The notes beneath the pieces were generated by a model that was given only the letters and a program-made list of their open reading frames with translations, was not told the origin of the DNA and searched no databases. From positions 1 to 42,418 of the forward strand of contig CAZDCD010000033.1 of NCBI GenBank assembly GCA_964503885.1: a stretch of DNA of 42,418 nucleotides. Reading direction: 5' to 3'. The position numbers were made by a program, and so were the translations under genes. This document shows, piece after piece, positions 1 through 8,543 of this stretch (positions within the stretch are counted from its first letter, which is position 1; each line of letters begins with the position of its first letter). This stretch comes from CAZDCD01 sp964503885. Its GTDB lineage: Bacteria > Bacteroidota > Bacteroidia > Bacteroidales > UBA10428.

Positions 1-231
1 ACGGCTGATGTGGCGGATGACGAACCTGCGGCCAAGCTTCAGATCATCTCAGGCGGCGGGTTCATTGCAGCACAGGTGAATATCCCCGAAGATGCTACAT
101 CTGTGAATTGGTCACCAGAGATATACAACAGCAGGTCGTCATTTTTTTATCTGAGGGTCATCAGCATAAATATAGAAGATGAGGATTCGCCCATCCAGGT
201 CTCGGTGACCGCGCCGATATGGATTCGATGA
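1..231 (+). CDS. C-terminal fragment of a possible PHP/CehA-type metallohydrolase
   Basis: The reading frame is open from the first base of the window and stops at TGA 229-231, so only the last 76 or so residues are present. The fragment ends with a beta-rich stretch (SSFFYLRVISINIED, then APIWIR). This resembles the C-terminal domain that follows the PHP catalytic part in CehA/McbA-type metallohydrolases, where a YYYVRV-like strand precedes a SPIWV-like end. That is family memory from a short tail, with no catalytic residue visible. A GTG at position 10 should not be taken as the start, because the frame continues upstream. The product could equally be another secreted beta-sandwich protein. 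Confidence 0.5.
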   Translation, partial: TADVADDEPAAKLQIISGGGFIAAQVNIPEDATSVNWSPEIYNSRSSFFYLRVISINIEDEDSPIQVSVTAPIWIR

Positions 232-289
232 TCTAAAGCGAATTGGAAGGATGGAAGAAAGGTCAATCGGGATTATCCGGTTTATCCAG

Positions 290-697
290 TCAGTTGAAAT
301 ATTCTGCAAATCTTTCCAAAATTTCTTCTGTCGCCCTGATGGGCTTCCGGGTTTTGCCGTTTACAAATACATTTGTGGTAGCGCCGGTACAGATCATTAT
401 TTCCATCTCATTGTATACCTCATATTCGATATTCAGCCTGATCACGGGAAGTTCTGTGATCACTGACCTGATAGTAAGCAGTTCATCATAAAAAGCAGGC
501 AATTTATAGTCGACCCTGAGGGAATATACCGGCATGACTATGCCATTATCTTCCATCAGCCTATAGGTTGTTCCTACACTCCTCAACATTTCTGTGCGGG
601 CTATTTCAAAGTAAATGGGGTAATACCCGTGATGCAGGTATCCCATCCGGTCGGTCTCGTTATACCTGACCCTGATCGTTGTATCATACATATACAT
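290..697 (-). CDS. Acyl-CoA thioesterase, YbgC/4HBT hotdog family
   Basis: This 135-residue protein has the length of a single-hotdog thioesterase, which hydrolyses acyl-CoA to free acid and CoA in the cytoplasm. The N-terminal signature is clear: RVRYNETDRMGYLHHGYY at about residues 9-26, followed by YFEIARTEML. Asp16 is in the place of the catalytic Asp of the 4HBT family, and the H-H-G-Y-Y segment matches the usual H-x-x-Y. A VDYKLPAFYDELLTIRS segment (about 62-78) fits the central strands. The substrate cannot be read from the sequence. ATG codons occur at residues 1 and 3, so the start is uncertain by two codons. It lies 62 bp downstream of the SDR gene on the same strand and may be co-transcribed with it. 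Confidence 0.85.
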   Translation of the reverse strand: MYMYDTTIRVRYNETDRMGYLHHGYYPIYFEIARTEMLRSVGTTYRLMEDNGIVMPVYSLRVDYKLPAFYDELLTIRSVITELPVIRLNIEYEVYNEMEIMICTGATTNVFVNGKTRKPIRATEEILERFAEYFN

Positions 698-759
698 AAT
701 GCCATGCAGATTTAATGAATACCAATACCTGAGCCGCCCTCAAAATATGGTGCACCATT

Positions 760-1566
760 TTATTTGAAAGGTGAGTCGGGTTCCTTGGCCAGTTTGTTGT
801 ATGCTCCCTTGTCCACGATATCGGGTATGATTCGTTGTAATAAAGCGATGAGTTGTCCTTCCACGGTGAGTATCTTGTTCCTCTTTCTTTTTCTGATTGC
901 CCTGATCATTGCCCTGGCCACCTCCTCGGGCATCATCATTTTTTCCTCGTCACGTGGTGTATACCCCTGTGTTTCGCCAGAGGCGGTAAGTGCCCGTTTT
1001 CTGATCTCTGACTTGGTAAATCCTGCAGACAAGATCATCACATGCAATCCGTTTTTCAGGTTTTCGATCCTGAGTGATTCCAGAAATCCGTGTATGGCAA
1101 ATTTCGATGCGGAATATCCCGACCTGCCGGGTAACCCGTGAAATCCGGCTACCGAAGATACGCCAACCAGCGATCCTCTTGATTTGATGAGGTACGGAAG
1201 CGCAAATTTCGAGCAGTAGACAGTCCCCCAGAAATTCACATCCATAAGCTTTTTAAGCACATCAAGATCAGCGTCGATGAATAGCGAACGCATTGAGATC
1301 CCGGCGTTGTTTATAAGAATATCAAGGCGGCCAAATTTCCCCACAGTTTTTTCAATCAGGTTTCGGCAATCATCAACGTTGGTTACATCTGTTTTTAAAG
1401 CAATTGCCACCTGACCTGACGAAGTCATTTCTTCGGCCACGTTGCGTATTATTTCCTCTGAACGGGCAGCCAGAACCACCCTGGCACCCAGTTTAGCAAA
1501 TTCCTTTGCTGCTGCAAGTCCAATTCCGGACGATGCACCGGTAACAATAACCACTTTATCTTTCAT
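760..1566 (-). CDS. SDR-family NAD(P)-dependent oxidoreductase
   Basis: This is a classical short-chain dehydrogenase/reductase of 268 residues. The Rossmann glycine motif TGASSGIG is at 9-16, NNAG at 86-89, the catalytic serines near 137-138, and the YSASK active-site Tyr151/Lys155. The C-terminal part carries an R-K-R-K-R-N-K run at about 236-242 and a hydrophobic amphipathic tail (GQLIALLQRIIPDIVDKGAY). Both are typical of the membrane-associated 'classical' SDRs related to DltE and 11-beta-HSD-like reductases, so loose membrane binding is possible. The substrate is unknown. The gene is divergent from rarA, with 188 bp between the two starts, and it precedes the thioesterase on the same strand. 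Lipid-type substrates are a guess from that pairing. Confidence 0.85.
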   Translation of the reverse strand: MKDKVVIVTGASSGIGLAAAKEFAKLGARVVLAARSEEIIRNVAEEMTSSGQVAIALKTDVTNVDDCRNLIEKTVGKFGRLDILINNAGISMRSLFIDADLDVLKKLMDVNFWGTVYCSKFALPYLIKSRGSLVGVSSVAGFHGLPGRSGYSASKFAIHGFLESLRIENLKNGLHVMILSAGFTKSEIRKRALTASGETQGYTPRDEEKMMMPEEVARAMIRAIRKRKRNKILTVEGQLIALLQRIIPDIVDKGAYNKLAKEPDSPFK

Positions 1567-1754
1567 AGGGTTCAGTTTATACGAATGTTCGGCAGCTTGG
1601 GATCAAATTTCTGCCACACCACTATTCACCAAATCCCAAAATAATCGCAATTGATCATATTATGCAAATTATATGATAAAAATATTTAAACACAATCGCC
1701 AAACCGGGGGAATATCGTATTTTTACCCATTGAATCCCTTAGAATAGCAGTACC

Positions 1755-3035
1755 GTGAATCAACCGCTGGCAGACCGAATGAGGCCGAAAGACCTGGATG
1801 CATATCTCGGCCAGGAACATCTTGTCGGAGAAAAATCAATAATTCGGAATTCCATAGAATCGGGTAACCTGCCATCCTTCATTCTGTGGGGACCTCCGGG
1901 TGTCGGCAAAACAACACTTGCCAGGATAATTGCCAATAAGCTGAACCGGCCTTTCTACAACCTCAGCGCCGTACATTCCGGGGTGAAAGATGTTCGCGAA
2001 ACCATCGAAAAAGCCAAAAAACAGCAGTTCTTCAACAATCCCAATCCGATTCTTTTTATTGATGAGATCCATCGTTTCAGCAAATCACAACAGGATTCGC
2101 TGCTGGGAAGTGTGGAACAGGGAATTATCACCCTTATCGGTGCCACAACGGAAAATCCTTCCTTTGAGGTCATTCCTCCCCTCCTGTCACGTTGCCAGGT
2201 ATATATACTCAAACCGCTCGAAAAAGAAGACCTGCTGAAGCTTCTGGAGAATGCCATCAGGAATGACGTCGAATTGCGAAAATATAAGATCGAAGTAAAA
2301 GAGTACGAAGCTATTTTAAGGTATTCGGGGGGTGATGCGAGAAAATTGCTGAATATTCTTGAGCTTATCGTGAACTCTGCGCCGGATAAAAGCAGGAAAC
2401 TGACAATAACCAATGAGATGGTCATTGAAAGGATACAGGAGAATATCGCCCTGTACGACAAGGGAGGAGAGCAACATTACGACATCATTTCCGCCTTCAT
2501 TAAATCGGTAAGAGGTAGTGATCCTAATGCAGCGGTCTATTGGCTTGCACGTATGGTAGAAGGAGGCGAAGACCCCAAATTTATTGCCCGGCGCCTTGTC
2601 ATCCTGGCTGCCGAAGATATCGGGTTATCCAATCCGAATGCCCTGCTGATCGCCACCAGCTGTTTTGAAGCTGTAAACCTGATAGGCTGGCCCGAATCAC
2701 GGATTATCCTTTCGGAAACGGCCATCTACCTGGCCACTTCGCCGAAAAGCAATTCAGCCTATATGGCAATAAACAGTGCCCAGGAGCTGGTAAAAAAGAC
2801 CGGTGATCTTCCGGTTCCGCTGAATATCCGTAATGCCCCGACAAAGCTCATGAAAGATCTCGGGTATGGTGAAGAATATAAGTATGCACACAGTTACGAA
2901 GGCAATTTTGTGATCGAAGAGTTTCTCCCTGAAGCCATTAAAAATATAACTCTCTATGAACCCCAGGAAAACAGCAGGGAAAAAGAAATTCGGGAAAGGC
3001 TGGCGAAACTGTGGAAGGAAAGGTATGGGTATTAG
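1755..3035 (+). CDS. rarA: Replication-associated recombination protein A (AAA+ ATPase RarA/MgsA)
   Basis: RarA is a clamp-loader-like AAA+ ATPase that acts at stalled replication forks and at DNA ends. The 426-residue product has Walker A GPPGVGKT at 46-53, Walker B ILFIDE at about 99-104 with the family's EIHRFSKSQQD, and the arginine-finger region PPLLSRCQVY. The C-terminal tetramerisation region (GGEDPKFIARRLVILAAEDIG onward) is complete, ending with LWKERYGY. The start is GTG at 1755. It is chosen because family proteins begin just before QPLADRMRPK, and no upstream in-frame start gives a better N-terminus. It is transcribed alone. A weak promoter-like TATTTTTA lies about 40 bp upstream. 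A heptamer-type intergenic repeat begins right at the stop codon. Confidence 0.95.
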   Translation: MNQPLADRMRPKDLDAYLGQEHLVGEKSIIRNSIESGNLPSFILWGPPGVGKTTLARIIANKLNRPFYNLSAVHSGVKDVRETIEKAKKQQFFNNPNPILFIDEIHRFSKSQQDSLLGSVEQGIITLIGATTENPSFEVIPPLLSRCQVYILKPLEKEDLLKLLENAIRNDVELRKYKIEVKEYEAILRYSGGDARKLLNILELIVNSAPDKSRKLTITNEMVIERIQENIALYDKGGEQHYDIISAFIKSVRGSDPNAAVYWLARMVEGGEDPKFIARRLVILAAEDIGLSNPNALLIATSCFEAVNLIGWPESRIILSETAIYLATSPKSNSAYMAINSAQELVKKTGDLPVPLNIRNAPTKLMKDLGYGEEYKYAHSYEGNFVIEEFLPEAIKNITLYEPQENSREKEIRERLAKLWKERYGY

Positions 3036-3053
3036 GGGTTCAATGTTCAATGC
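3035..3053. repeat. Heptamer-type repeat copy after rarA
   Basis: GGGGTTCAATGTTCAATGC contains two tandem TTCAATG units and begins at the last base of the rarA stop codon. It matches 17 of 19 bases of 32408-32426. Confidence 0.45.
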
Positions 3054-3110
3054 TTGCCTGCTCTGGCGGGATCGAATGCACTCCAGACTCACACTCAATT
3101 GCGTACTCAT

Positions 3111-3683
3111 TCACGCCGATACCGGCATATTGCGCTGAAGGTATATCTGTCCGATTTTGTTTCTTGCGCGCTGCAACCGCATTTTTACAGCGCTTGCCGA
3201 AAGGTTGTATGAATCCTGCAGATCTTTAATTGAAAAATTGTGTTCATATTTCATCTTCAGCAATTGCCTGTCGATCTCCGGTATTTCCAGCAATAGATCC
3301 CGGATATCCTGTTCTTTTCTTTCCTTCCATTCCGATAACTCCGTATCAGCGTGATCGTCAGGTAAAATCTGGTCATCTACAGGTTCAAACAGGATGTTCT
3401 TTTTCTTTCTGTAGGTCTCTATACAGTAATTGTATGTGATGGCAAACAGCCAGGTGGAGAAGCGGGAACCTCCTTTGAATGTATTGAGTTTTGAATATGC
3501 TTTTATCAGCACATCCTGCGCCAGATCAAAAGCAGTGGAAGAATTCCTGGTAAAGCCATAGCATTTGCTGTACACTTTAGGAAAATATTTTCTGTAGAGT
3601 ATGGAAAAGCTTTCCCCATTGCCATTCAAATAACTGATTACAAGTTGTTCATCGGTATACAAATCAAAGTCAGTATGCTTCAT
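3111..3683 (-). CDS. RNA polymerase sigma factor, ECF subfamily (sigma-70 family)
   Basis: This 190-residue protein has the two-domain ECF layout. Region 2 is at about 20-95 (DLAQDVLIKAYSKLNTFKGGSRFSTWLFAITYN, with the tryptophan-containing -10 recognition helix). After an acidic linker, region 4 spans about 130-182 (IPEIDRQLLKMKYEHNFSIKDLQDSYNLSASAVKMRLQRAR), a helix-turn-helix for the -35/-33 element. Neither flanking gene encodes an anti-sigma factor, so its control is not visible. The next genes on the same strand upstream are the LuxR regulator and histidine kinase, 163 bp away. The regulon cannot be predicted. On the minus strand a TATTTTTG element lies about 22 bp upstream of the ATG. 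Confidence 0.9.
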   Translation of the reverse strand: MKHTDFDLYTDEQLVISYLNGNGESFSILYRKYFPKVYSKCYGFTRNSSTAFDLAQDVLIKAYSKLNTFKGGSRFSTWLFAITYNYCIETYRKKKNILFEPVDDQILPDDHADTELSEWKERKEQDIRDLLLEIPEIDRQLLKMKYEHNFSIKDLQDSYNLSASAVKMRLQRARNKIGQIYLQRNMPVSA

Positions 3684-3704
3684 CGTGCCCTGTAAATATT
3701 GCTA

Positions 3705-3712
3705 CAAAAATA
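3705..3712 (-). promoter_or_regulatory. Possible -7 promoter element of the ECF sigma gene
   Basis: Read on the minus strand these bases are TATTTTTG, which fits the Bacteroidota -7 consensus TAnnTTTG. No matching TTG was found at the usual 17-23 bp upstream, so only half of the promoter is supported. The inferred leader would be about 15 nt. Confidence 0.3.
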
Positions 3713-3846
3713 ATCAACACCATGAACCGATTTAAGCGTATAAAAGCGTATTTTTTGCCGGAAGTATACCGGGATAATCATGACTTTATGATACGAATAA
3801 TGCGTAGTCCTTTCCATGGAATTTCTGACCGGAAAATTCCCGGAAA

Positions 3847-4494
3847 TTAATCAACCAGTCCGTTTTTCAAGGCATAGCGGACAAGTCCTGCAGTATTCTT
3901 TACACCCAGCTTTTCAATCAGATTTCTGCGGTGGGTATCTACAGTACGGATACTGATAAACAGCCGGTCGGCAATTTCAGCATTGGAATATTCCTGTGCA
4001 ATGAGCTTCAGCACTTCGGTTTCGCGATTGGTAAGCAAGACCTTGTTTTTCTCCTTTTCACCATGTGGATTGTTCAGGTGTTCAAAAATCTGGACCGATA
4101 CTTCCTTGCTGAAATAGCTATCGCCTGCAGCTATACTTTTAATAGCATTCAGCATTTCTTCTTTACCCGCATTTTTAAGGACATATCCTGTAGCGCCGGC
4201 CTCGATCATCTTAATGATGTAATTGTGCTCACCATGCATGGAAATAGCCAGGATATTCACTCCGGGATGCTGTTTCTTTATAATGGCCGTTGCATCAATT
4301 CCGCTAAAAACACCCATATCAATGTCCATAAGGATTACATCCACCCTGTTTTTATCGAGGGATTCTGCAATGGTTTCCACACTTTCGGCATCAGGCAGCA
4401 CTTTGATCCAATGCTCTTTCTCGAGCAGTGCCCTGATCCCGTCCCTGAACATTTTATGGTCGTCAACAATCAGAATATGTATTTTTTCCTGCAT
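3847..4494 (-). CDS. LuxR/NarL-type response regulator transcription factor
   Basis: This two-domain response regulator of 215 residues carries a receiver domain at 1-125 with acidic pair Asp11/Asp12 and phospho-acceptor Asp57 in ILMDIDM. The conserved Lys lies in YVLKNAGKEEML (about 104-115). The LuxR-type helix-turn-helix spans about 150-212 (LTNRETEVLKLIAQEYSNAEIADRLFISIRTVDTHRRNLIEKL, broken here only for reading). It should be phosphorylated by the kinase encoded immediately upstream, since the kinase stop and this start are only 15 bp apart. Its target genes are unknown. The neighbouring ECF sigma factor is one candidate by position only. Confidence 0.93.
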   Translation of the reverse strand: MQEKIHILIVDDHKMFRDGIRALLEKEHWIKVLPDAESVETIAESLDKNRVDVILMDIDMGVFSGIDATAIIKKQHPGVNILAISMHGEHNYIIKMIEAGATGYVLKNAGKEEMLNAIKSIAAGDSYFSKEVSVQIFEHLNNPHGEKEKNKVLLTNRETEVLKLIAQEYSNAEIADRLFISIRTVDTHRRNLIEKLGVKNTAGLVRYALKNGLVD

Positions 4495-4509
4495 AGGCCA
4501 TAATGTATA

Positions 4510-5526
4510 TCAGACGGGCACTTCAACAGTTGCCGTGACCCCTTTTCCTTCCACCGAATCGATAAAAAATTCTCCGCCGAGGGCTTTAGTGCGTGATTCC
4601 ACATTCATAAGCCCTATCCCCTGATTTTCTATGTTCAGTGCATTGTCATCAAATCCCCTTCCGTTATCCTCGATCATCAGAAGAAGGCTTTCACTGTGCC
4701 TGATCAGTTGCACGTTGAGCATATCGGCATGTGAATGTTTCAGGGCATTATTTATAAGCTCCTGTCCAATCCTGAATAATCCGAGCTCTACGGATTTATC
4801 AAACCGTGTGCGTGGAATCGTGGAATAAAAATTAACGTGCATTTTATCGGGATCGTCGACTCTGCGGCACACGTTTTCCAAGGCTTCCGACAATCCGAAA
4901 TCACTCAGCACCTTAGGCATCAGGTCTCTTGAAATATTCCGGATTTCACCCGTTATGGTATCAACCAACCGTATGGCATTCTCCAGGCGTTTAAGGCTTT
5001 CTTCATTATCGTTGCTTTTCAAATCAGAGAATACGGCTTCGAGATTATGTTTGACTGCAGACAACAGCGGACCCAGTCCGTCGTGGATTTCTTTTGCCAG
5101 TCTCATTCTTTCCTGCTCCTGGCCCTGGAACGTAGAGTTCAGCGATGTAGCTTCGATTTCTTTCAGCCTGGTGAGGTTCTCCACCGTGATCATGTATCCG
5201 TCGTGAATAATGCGGCCTCTGATGGTAAGGTATTTATTGCTGAATGAAATGGCTTCAAGATTGAACGGCTTTCTGTCGTTTTTCAGGTATTTGTTCAGTT
5301 TTGATTTCAGCCCTGGAATATGATCGATGCACTCCGGGATCTTTTTCCCGGGCAAATCACCGACCTCGAATGGCAATTCAAGATACTCCCTGGCATGATG
5401 ATTGGCAATAATGATCTCCCCTTCGCGGTTCATTGCAAGAATGCCATACGGTGCACTGCTTATCACAGATACCAGAAAATCATAGGATTTATCGGTGGCA
5501 GTTCCGGTTGCTGACATTTTATGCAT
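4510..5526 (-). CDS. Soluble PAS-domain sensor histidine kinase (HisKA_3 / NarX-DegS type)
   Basis: The 338-residue kinase has an N-terminal PAS domain (about 15-125, with ISSAPYGILAMNREGEIIIAN at its start). A HisKA_3 dimerisation helix follows, with the H-box QERMRLAKEIHDGLGPLLSA and phospho-acceptor His148. The HATPase_c domain has an N-box near Asn259/Asn260 (QELINNALKHS), a G1 box DNGRGF at 287-292 and a G2-like GIGLMNV. There is no signal peptide or transmembrane segment, so it should sense a cytoplasmic cue through PAS. The ligand or cofactor is not evident. It forms a two-gene operon with the LuxR-type regulator. MHKMSATG leaves the start uncertain by three codons. A minus-strand TAATTTTG lies 22 bp upstream of the ATG. 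Confidence 0.92.
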   Translation of the reverse strand: MHKMSATGTATDKSYDFLVSVISSAPYGILAMNREGEIIIANHHAREYLELPFEVGDLPGKKIPECIDHIPGLKSKLNKYLKNDRKPFNLEAISFSNKYLTIRGRIIHDGYMITVENLTRLKEIEATSLNSTFQGQEQERMRLAKEIHDGLGPLLSAVKHNLEAVFSDLKSNDNEESLKRLENAIRLVDTITGEIRNISRDLMPKVLSDFGLSEALENVCRRVDDPDKMHVNFYSTIPRTRFDKSVELGLFRIGQELINNALKHSHADMLNVQLIRHSESLLLMIEDNGRGFDDNALNIENQGIGLMNVESRTKALGGEFFIDSVEGKGVTATVEVPV

Positions 5527-5547
5527 CAGTTTTGTTCAATTACATTC

Positions 5548-5555
5548 CAAAATTA
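5548..5555 (-). promoter_or_regulatory. Possible -7 promoter element of the histidine kinase operon
   Basis: On the minus strand this reads TAATTTTG (TAnnTTTG). The nearest TTG-like triplets upstream leave 11-15 bp, shorter than the usual 17-23 bp, so support is partial. Confidence 0.3.
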
Positions 5556-5705
5556 ACAAAAACGCACAAACAACGGCATATCCTTTGCAATAATGAATGC
5601 ACTGCGCTGTGGGTGATTTTAAATGAGAGGGTCAATATCCGGTGTACAGGATCTTATTTCCGGTGGTGGCTTTTCTTTTTGAATAGGGAAAGCTGGCCCG
5701 AATTG

Positions 5706-6308
5706 TCATGGAAACAGCACGATTTTGAGTCCGAGCAGAATAAACAATATACCGGTGGTGATGCAAATAATCCGCATGATTTTCGGATTAAGGAATTTTT
5801 TAAGCCGGGAGGCAAAATAGATCTTCAGCATATCAAGAGTAATCACCAGGGATAAACAGCTTACAAAGAAAACGAAAGTCTGTCTTGGAGTAAAATGATG
5901 GTACGACAGGGCAAGAACGATAGCACCGAGCCAGAATGCGATCACTGAAGGATTTAGGGTATTTACCAAAAAACCGTGAAGAAAGAGCCTGGTAAACTTA
6001 AGATTATATTTCAACACCACCTGTTTTGCACGATATCTTTTAAAAAGGTAATAGTTGCCGAATCCAAGGAATGCAATACCCCCTCCTATCTTGAAATAGC
6101 TGTTAATGAGCATATTGCCCAATATGTCGCTGGTACTGAAATAGGCCACGCAAATAATGATAATGTCGCTCAGAAAAACACCGAGATTCATGACAAGTGC
6201 AGGTTTGAACCCCTTATTTATGCTTGTCTCTATCAAAATAAAGAAGGTGGCACCAATGAAAAAGCTCAGAAACAGACCGAGCAACACACCCTGATATACC
6301 GCAATCAT
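5706..6308 (-). CDS. LysE-family amino-acid exporter
   Basis: This 200-residue inner-membrane protein has about six hydrophobic segments and the LysE/RhtB layout. The N-terminal helix is GVLLGLFLSFFIGATFFILIETSINKG, with the family's small-residue pattern before a substrate-site Gly/Pro position. It continues with GFLVNTLNPSVIAFWLG in the middle and a C-terminal helix ending at LLGLKIVLFP. Family members export amino acids or related small molecules by proton antiport. The start lies 21 bp after the stop of the acyl-acid amido synthetase gene on the same strand, so the two are probably co-transcribed. This suggests export of an amino acid or an amino-acid conjugate; that link is inference. 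The substrate cannot be read. Confidence 0.8.
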   Translation of the reverse strand: MIAVYQGVLLGLFLSFFIGATFFILIETSINKGFKPALVMNLGVFLSDIIIICVAYFSTSDILGNMLINSYFKIGGGIAFLGFGNYYLFKRYRAKQVVLKYNLKFTRLFLHGFLVNTLNPSVIAFWLGAIVLALSYHHFTPRQTFVFFVSCLSLVITLDMLKIYFASRLKKFLNPKIMRIICITTGILFILLGLKIVLFP

Positions 6309-6329
6309 TTGTCTGTGAATATCGTACTA

Positions 6330-7865
6330 TTAATTCAACTTTTTATTTTTGTATATCTTGATGAACTCGATCCATTCGATATATAACCCGTTCAGCACCC
6401 TGGGAAACTTATACTGGCCCCCCTCTTTTCCCTTGGCCCTCAACCAGTCATAAAAGACTTTTTCGGGCAAAATCTCAACAATCACTTTTTTAAGCGCAGC
6501 CTTACGTTCAGTCGCATAATCATCGTTCAGCGACTTCAATGCCTCGTCAATTTTCCTGGCAAGCAACCCGGGATGGATATCTCCCGAGTTCGTTCCAATG
6601 AACCATTTATGAGCAAACAGATTCTCATAGGGTATGCCGGCAACCGTAAACTCCTTGATATCGATGTTGAGTTCTTCCGAGACTATGTTTATGGCTTTGG
6701 TCATGTTATCCACCGAAAGATGCTCGCCGCACATGCTGAGAAAATGCTTTGTACGGCCGGTAATGATGATCTCGTAATTTTTAACAGACGTGAATTTTAT
6801 GGTGTCGCCGATGAGATACCGCCATGCGCCCGAAACTGTACTCAGCAATATGGCATACTCCCGGCTTTCCTCCACTTCATTTAAGGATATGACCACAGGA
6901 TTTTCCGCCAGCTTGCCGTCGGATCTAAAATTGTTGCTGTCGAATGGAATAAATTCAAAGAAAATGCCGCTATCAAGAACCAGCTGCATATCGTGATCGC
7001 TCTTCTTCTGGTATGCGAGAAAACCTTCAGATGCCAGGTAGGTTTCCAGATAATGGATCGGTACACCAAGCAATTTTTCGAAACTTTTTTTATAGGGTGA
7101 AAAATTCACTCCGCCATGGGCATACACCCTGAAATTTGGCCAGACTTCATGTATATTTGAAACTTCGTAATGGCCAATGATCTTTTCGAGCAATATCTGC
7201 ACCCATGCAGGTACGCCGGCAATGCCCCCGATATCCCATTTCCATGCTTCTTTAACTATTTTATCAAGCTTTACATTCCAGTCGCGTTCTTTGGAAATTT
7301 TTCCGGGTTTGTAAAATTTATTAAACCAGAACGGTAACCTTCCGGCAAGGATTCCGCTTAAATCACCCTCGAAATAATCTTCAATCTTAATCAGGTTAGT
7401 GGATCCGCCGAGCATTAGGATACTTTTTGAATAAAAATCGGTGGGAAGTGAAAATTCCGAGAGAGCCAGCAACTGTCTGATCCCTATCTTCCTGATAGCT
7501 TTGATCATATCTTTCGTAACAGGTACGCGTTTGCTGGAATCATTTGAAGTTCCGGAGGTAAGTCCGAAATATTTTACTTTTCCGGGCCAGGTCACATCGG
7601 GTTTTCCTTCCAGCAGTTTATTCCACCATTCAAAGTAGATCTTTTCGTAATCGAAAATCGGCACCTGTTTTCTGTAATCCGATACCAGATTCTCAGATTG
7701 GGACATCTTTCCGAAATTATATTTCCTGCCGAATTCTGTATTTTTTGCTTTCAGGATCATCTTCCTCAACGTTCTTTCCTGTAACTGAATGTTTAGCTCT
7801 TTCTTGTCCTCAGAGTTTTTTTTAATTTTCACTACTTCTTTAAGGATTGAACCAATTACTGCCAT
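6330..7865 (-). CDS. GH3 auxin-responsive-promoter family acyl-acid amido synthetase
   Basis: The 511-residue protein matches the plant/bacterial 'GH3' family (not glycoside hydrolase family 3). These enzymes adenylate a carboxylic acid and join it to an amino acid. The ATP-binding motif LTSGTSNDSSKRVPVT is at about 102-117. YLETYLASEGF (around 290) and the C-terminal GRTKHFLSMCGEHLS match the family's hinge and adenylate-contact regions. It ends with a family-typical PRVLNGLYIEWIEFIK. There is no signal peptide, so it acts in the cytoplasm. Upstream by 16 bp is a PepSY-like protein and downstream by 21 bp a LysE exporter, all in one orientation. The acyl substrate and the amino acid are unknown. 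Bacteroidota members are largely uncharacterised. Confidence 0.88.
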   Translation of the reverse strand: MAVIGSILKEVVKIKKNSEDKKELNIQLQERTLRKMILKAKNTEFGRKYNFGKMSQSENLVSDYRKQVPIFDYEKIYFEWWNKLLEGKPDVTWPGKVKYFGLTSGTSNDSSKRVPVTKDMIKAIRKIGIRQLLALSEFSLPTDFYSKSILMLGGSTNLIKIEDYFEGDLSGILAGRLPFWFNKFYKPGKISKERDWNVKLDKIVKEAWKWDIGGIAGVPAWVQILLEKIIGHYEVSNIHEVWPNFRVYAHGGVNFSPYKKSFEKLLGVPIHYLETYLASEGFLAYQKKSDHDMQLVLDSGIFFEFIPFDSNNFRSDGKLAENPVVISLNEVEESREYAILLSTVSGAWRYLIGDTIKFTSVKNYEIIITGRTKHFLSMCGEHLSVDNMTKAINIVSEELNIDIKEFTVAGIPYENLFAHKWFIGTNSGDIHPGLLARKIDEALKSLNDDYATERKAALKKVIVEILPEKVFYDWLRAKGKEGGQYKFPRVLNGLYIEWIEFIKIYKNKKLN

Positions 7866-7880
7866 GGTTTTTTGTTTTTT

Positions 7881-8375
7881 TTAATTGTTGGATATTGTGT
7901 TGTTTTTCTTCCCCGTCTTCAGGTAGTTTACCAGATCTTTTTTAATGGCAAAGAGCAACTGCTCTTTGTTTACTTTACCGTCTTCGGTAAAAACGAGGAA
8001 AAAACGCGATTTGTCATCGGAATCAACGGTCACTTCAAAATATTTTTTCCCTTCGCGCGTGATTTCGAGAGCATTGATCAGGAAGAGCATCCTGTATTTT
8101 GTATGCAACAATTTCTGGATTGGAGGAGGGAGCTGATTTTCAAGCATGCTTGCTTTCTCTTCTTTCAGCTTACCGCCTTCATCAAATGAAGCCACCTTAA
8201 AAATGCCTTCCTGTGTAAAGGTCGCTTCATATGAATTGTTTTTAAACGACCATTCCACATCTGCAGCACCTGGAAAATTATTTGACAGGGCAAGTTTTAT
8301 CCTGCTGTCAGGCAATAATTTCTCATGAATAAAGGTCTTCAGATTGAACATATTTGAAAGCCGTAATTTTATCAT
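7881..8375 (-). CDS. PepSY-like domain protein without a signal peptide
   Basis: This 164-residue protein resembles the PepSY-like / 'beta-lactamase-inhibitor-like' domain common in Bacteroidota. The pattern is ADVEWSFKNNSYEATFTQEGIFKVASFDEGGKLKEE-type strands, then LPPPIQKLLHTKYR and YFEVTVDSDDKSRFFLVFTEDGKV. (These phrases are separate pieces.) Most relatives are exported, but here the N-terminus MIKLRLSNMFNLKTFIHEKLL is charged, with no hydrophobic core, so the protein appears cytoplasmic. It is the first gene of a run with the amido synthetase (16 bp gap) and LysE. Its role is unknown. It might bind or regulate the synthetase, which is a guess from position. Confidence 0.6.
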   Translation of the reverse strand: MIKLRLSNMFNLKTFIHEKLLPDSRIKLALSNNFPGAADVEWSFKNNSYEATFTQEGIFKVASFDEGGKLKEEKASMLENQLPPPIQKLLHTKYRMLFLINALEITREGKKYFEVTVDSDDKSRFFLVFTEDGKVNKEQLLFAIKKDLVNYLKTGKKNNTISNN

Positions 8376-8436
8376 AAGATCAGTATTGCTTACCCGATTT
8401 TAGACGAGAGGTTTCCTGTTTGGTCACAAGAATCTC

Positions 8437-8471
8437 AAAAAAAAAGGACATAATCCTTACGGAATGTCCTT
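8437..8471 (-). terminator. Rho-independent terminator after the arginine decarboxylase gene
   Basis: AAGGACA at 8444-8450 pairs with TGTCCTT at 8465-8471 around a 14-nt loop. On the minus strand the stem is followed directly by a run of about nine T (A-run at 8437-8445). It lies about 75 bp past the stop of the decarboxylase gene (8544) and separates it from the PepSY-like cluster. Confidence 0.85.
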
Positions 8472-8543
8472 ATAAAAATTTTGTATGCTTATTAGTTCAA
8501 TGAAAAGGCAAATAATCCTGAGCCGTGATGTCAAACGGAAACT

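Noticed and set aside
1955..2461. 168-residue antisense frame within rarA
   Set aside because: Low-complexity serine/leucine-rich composition typical of an antisense reading of a conserved gene.
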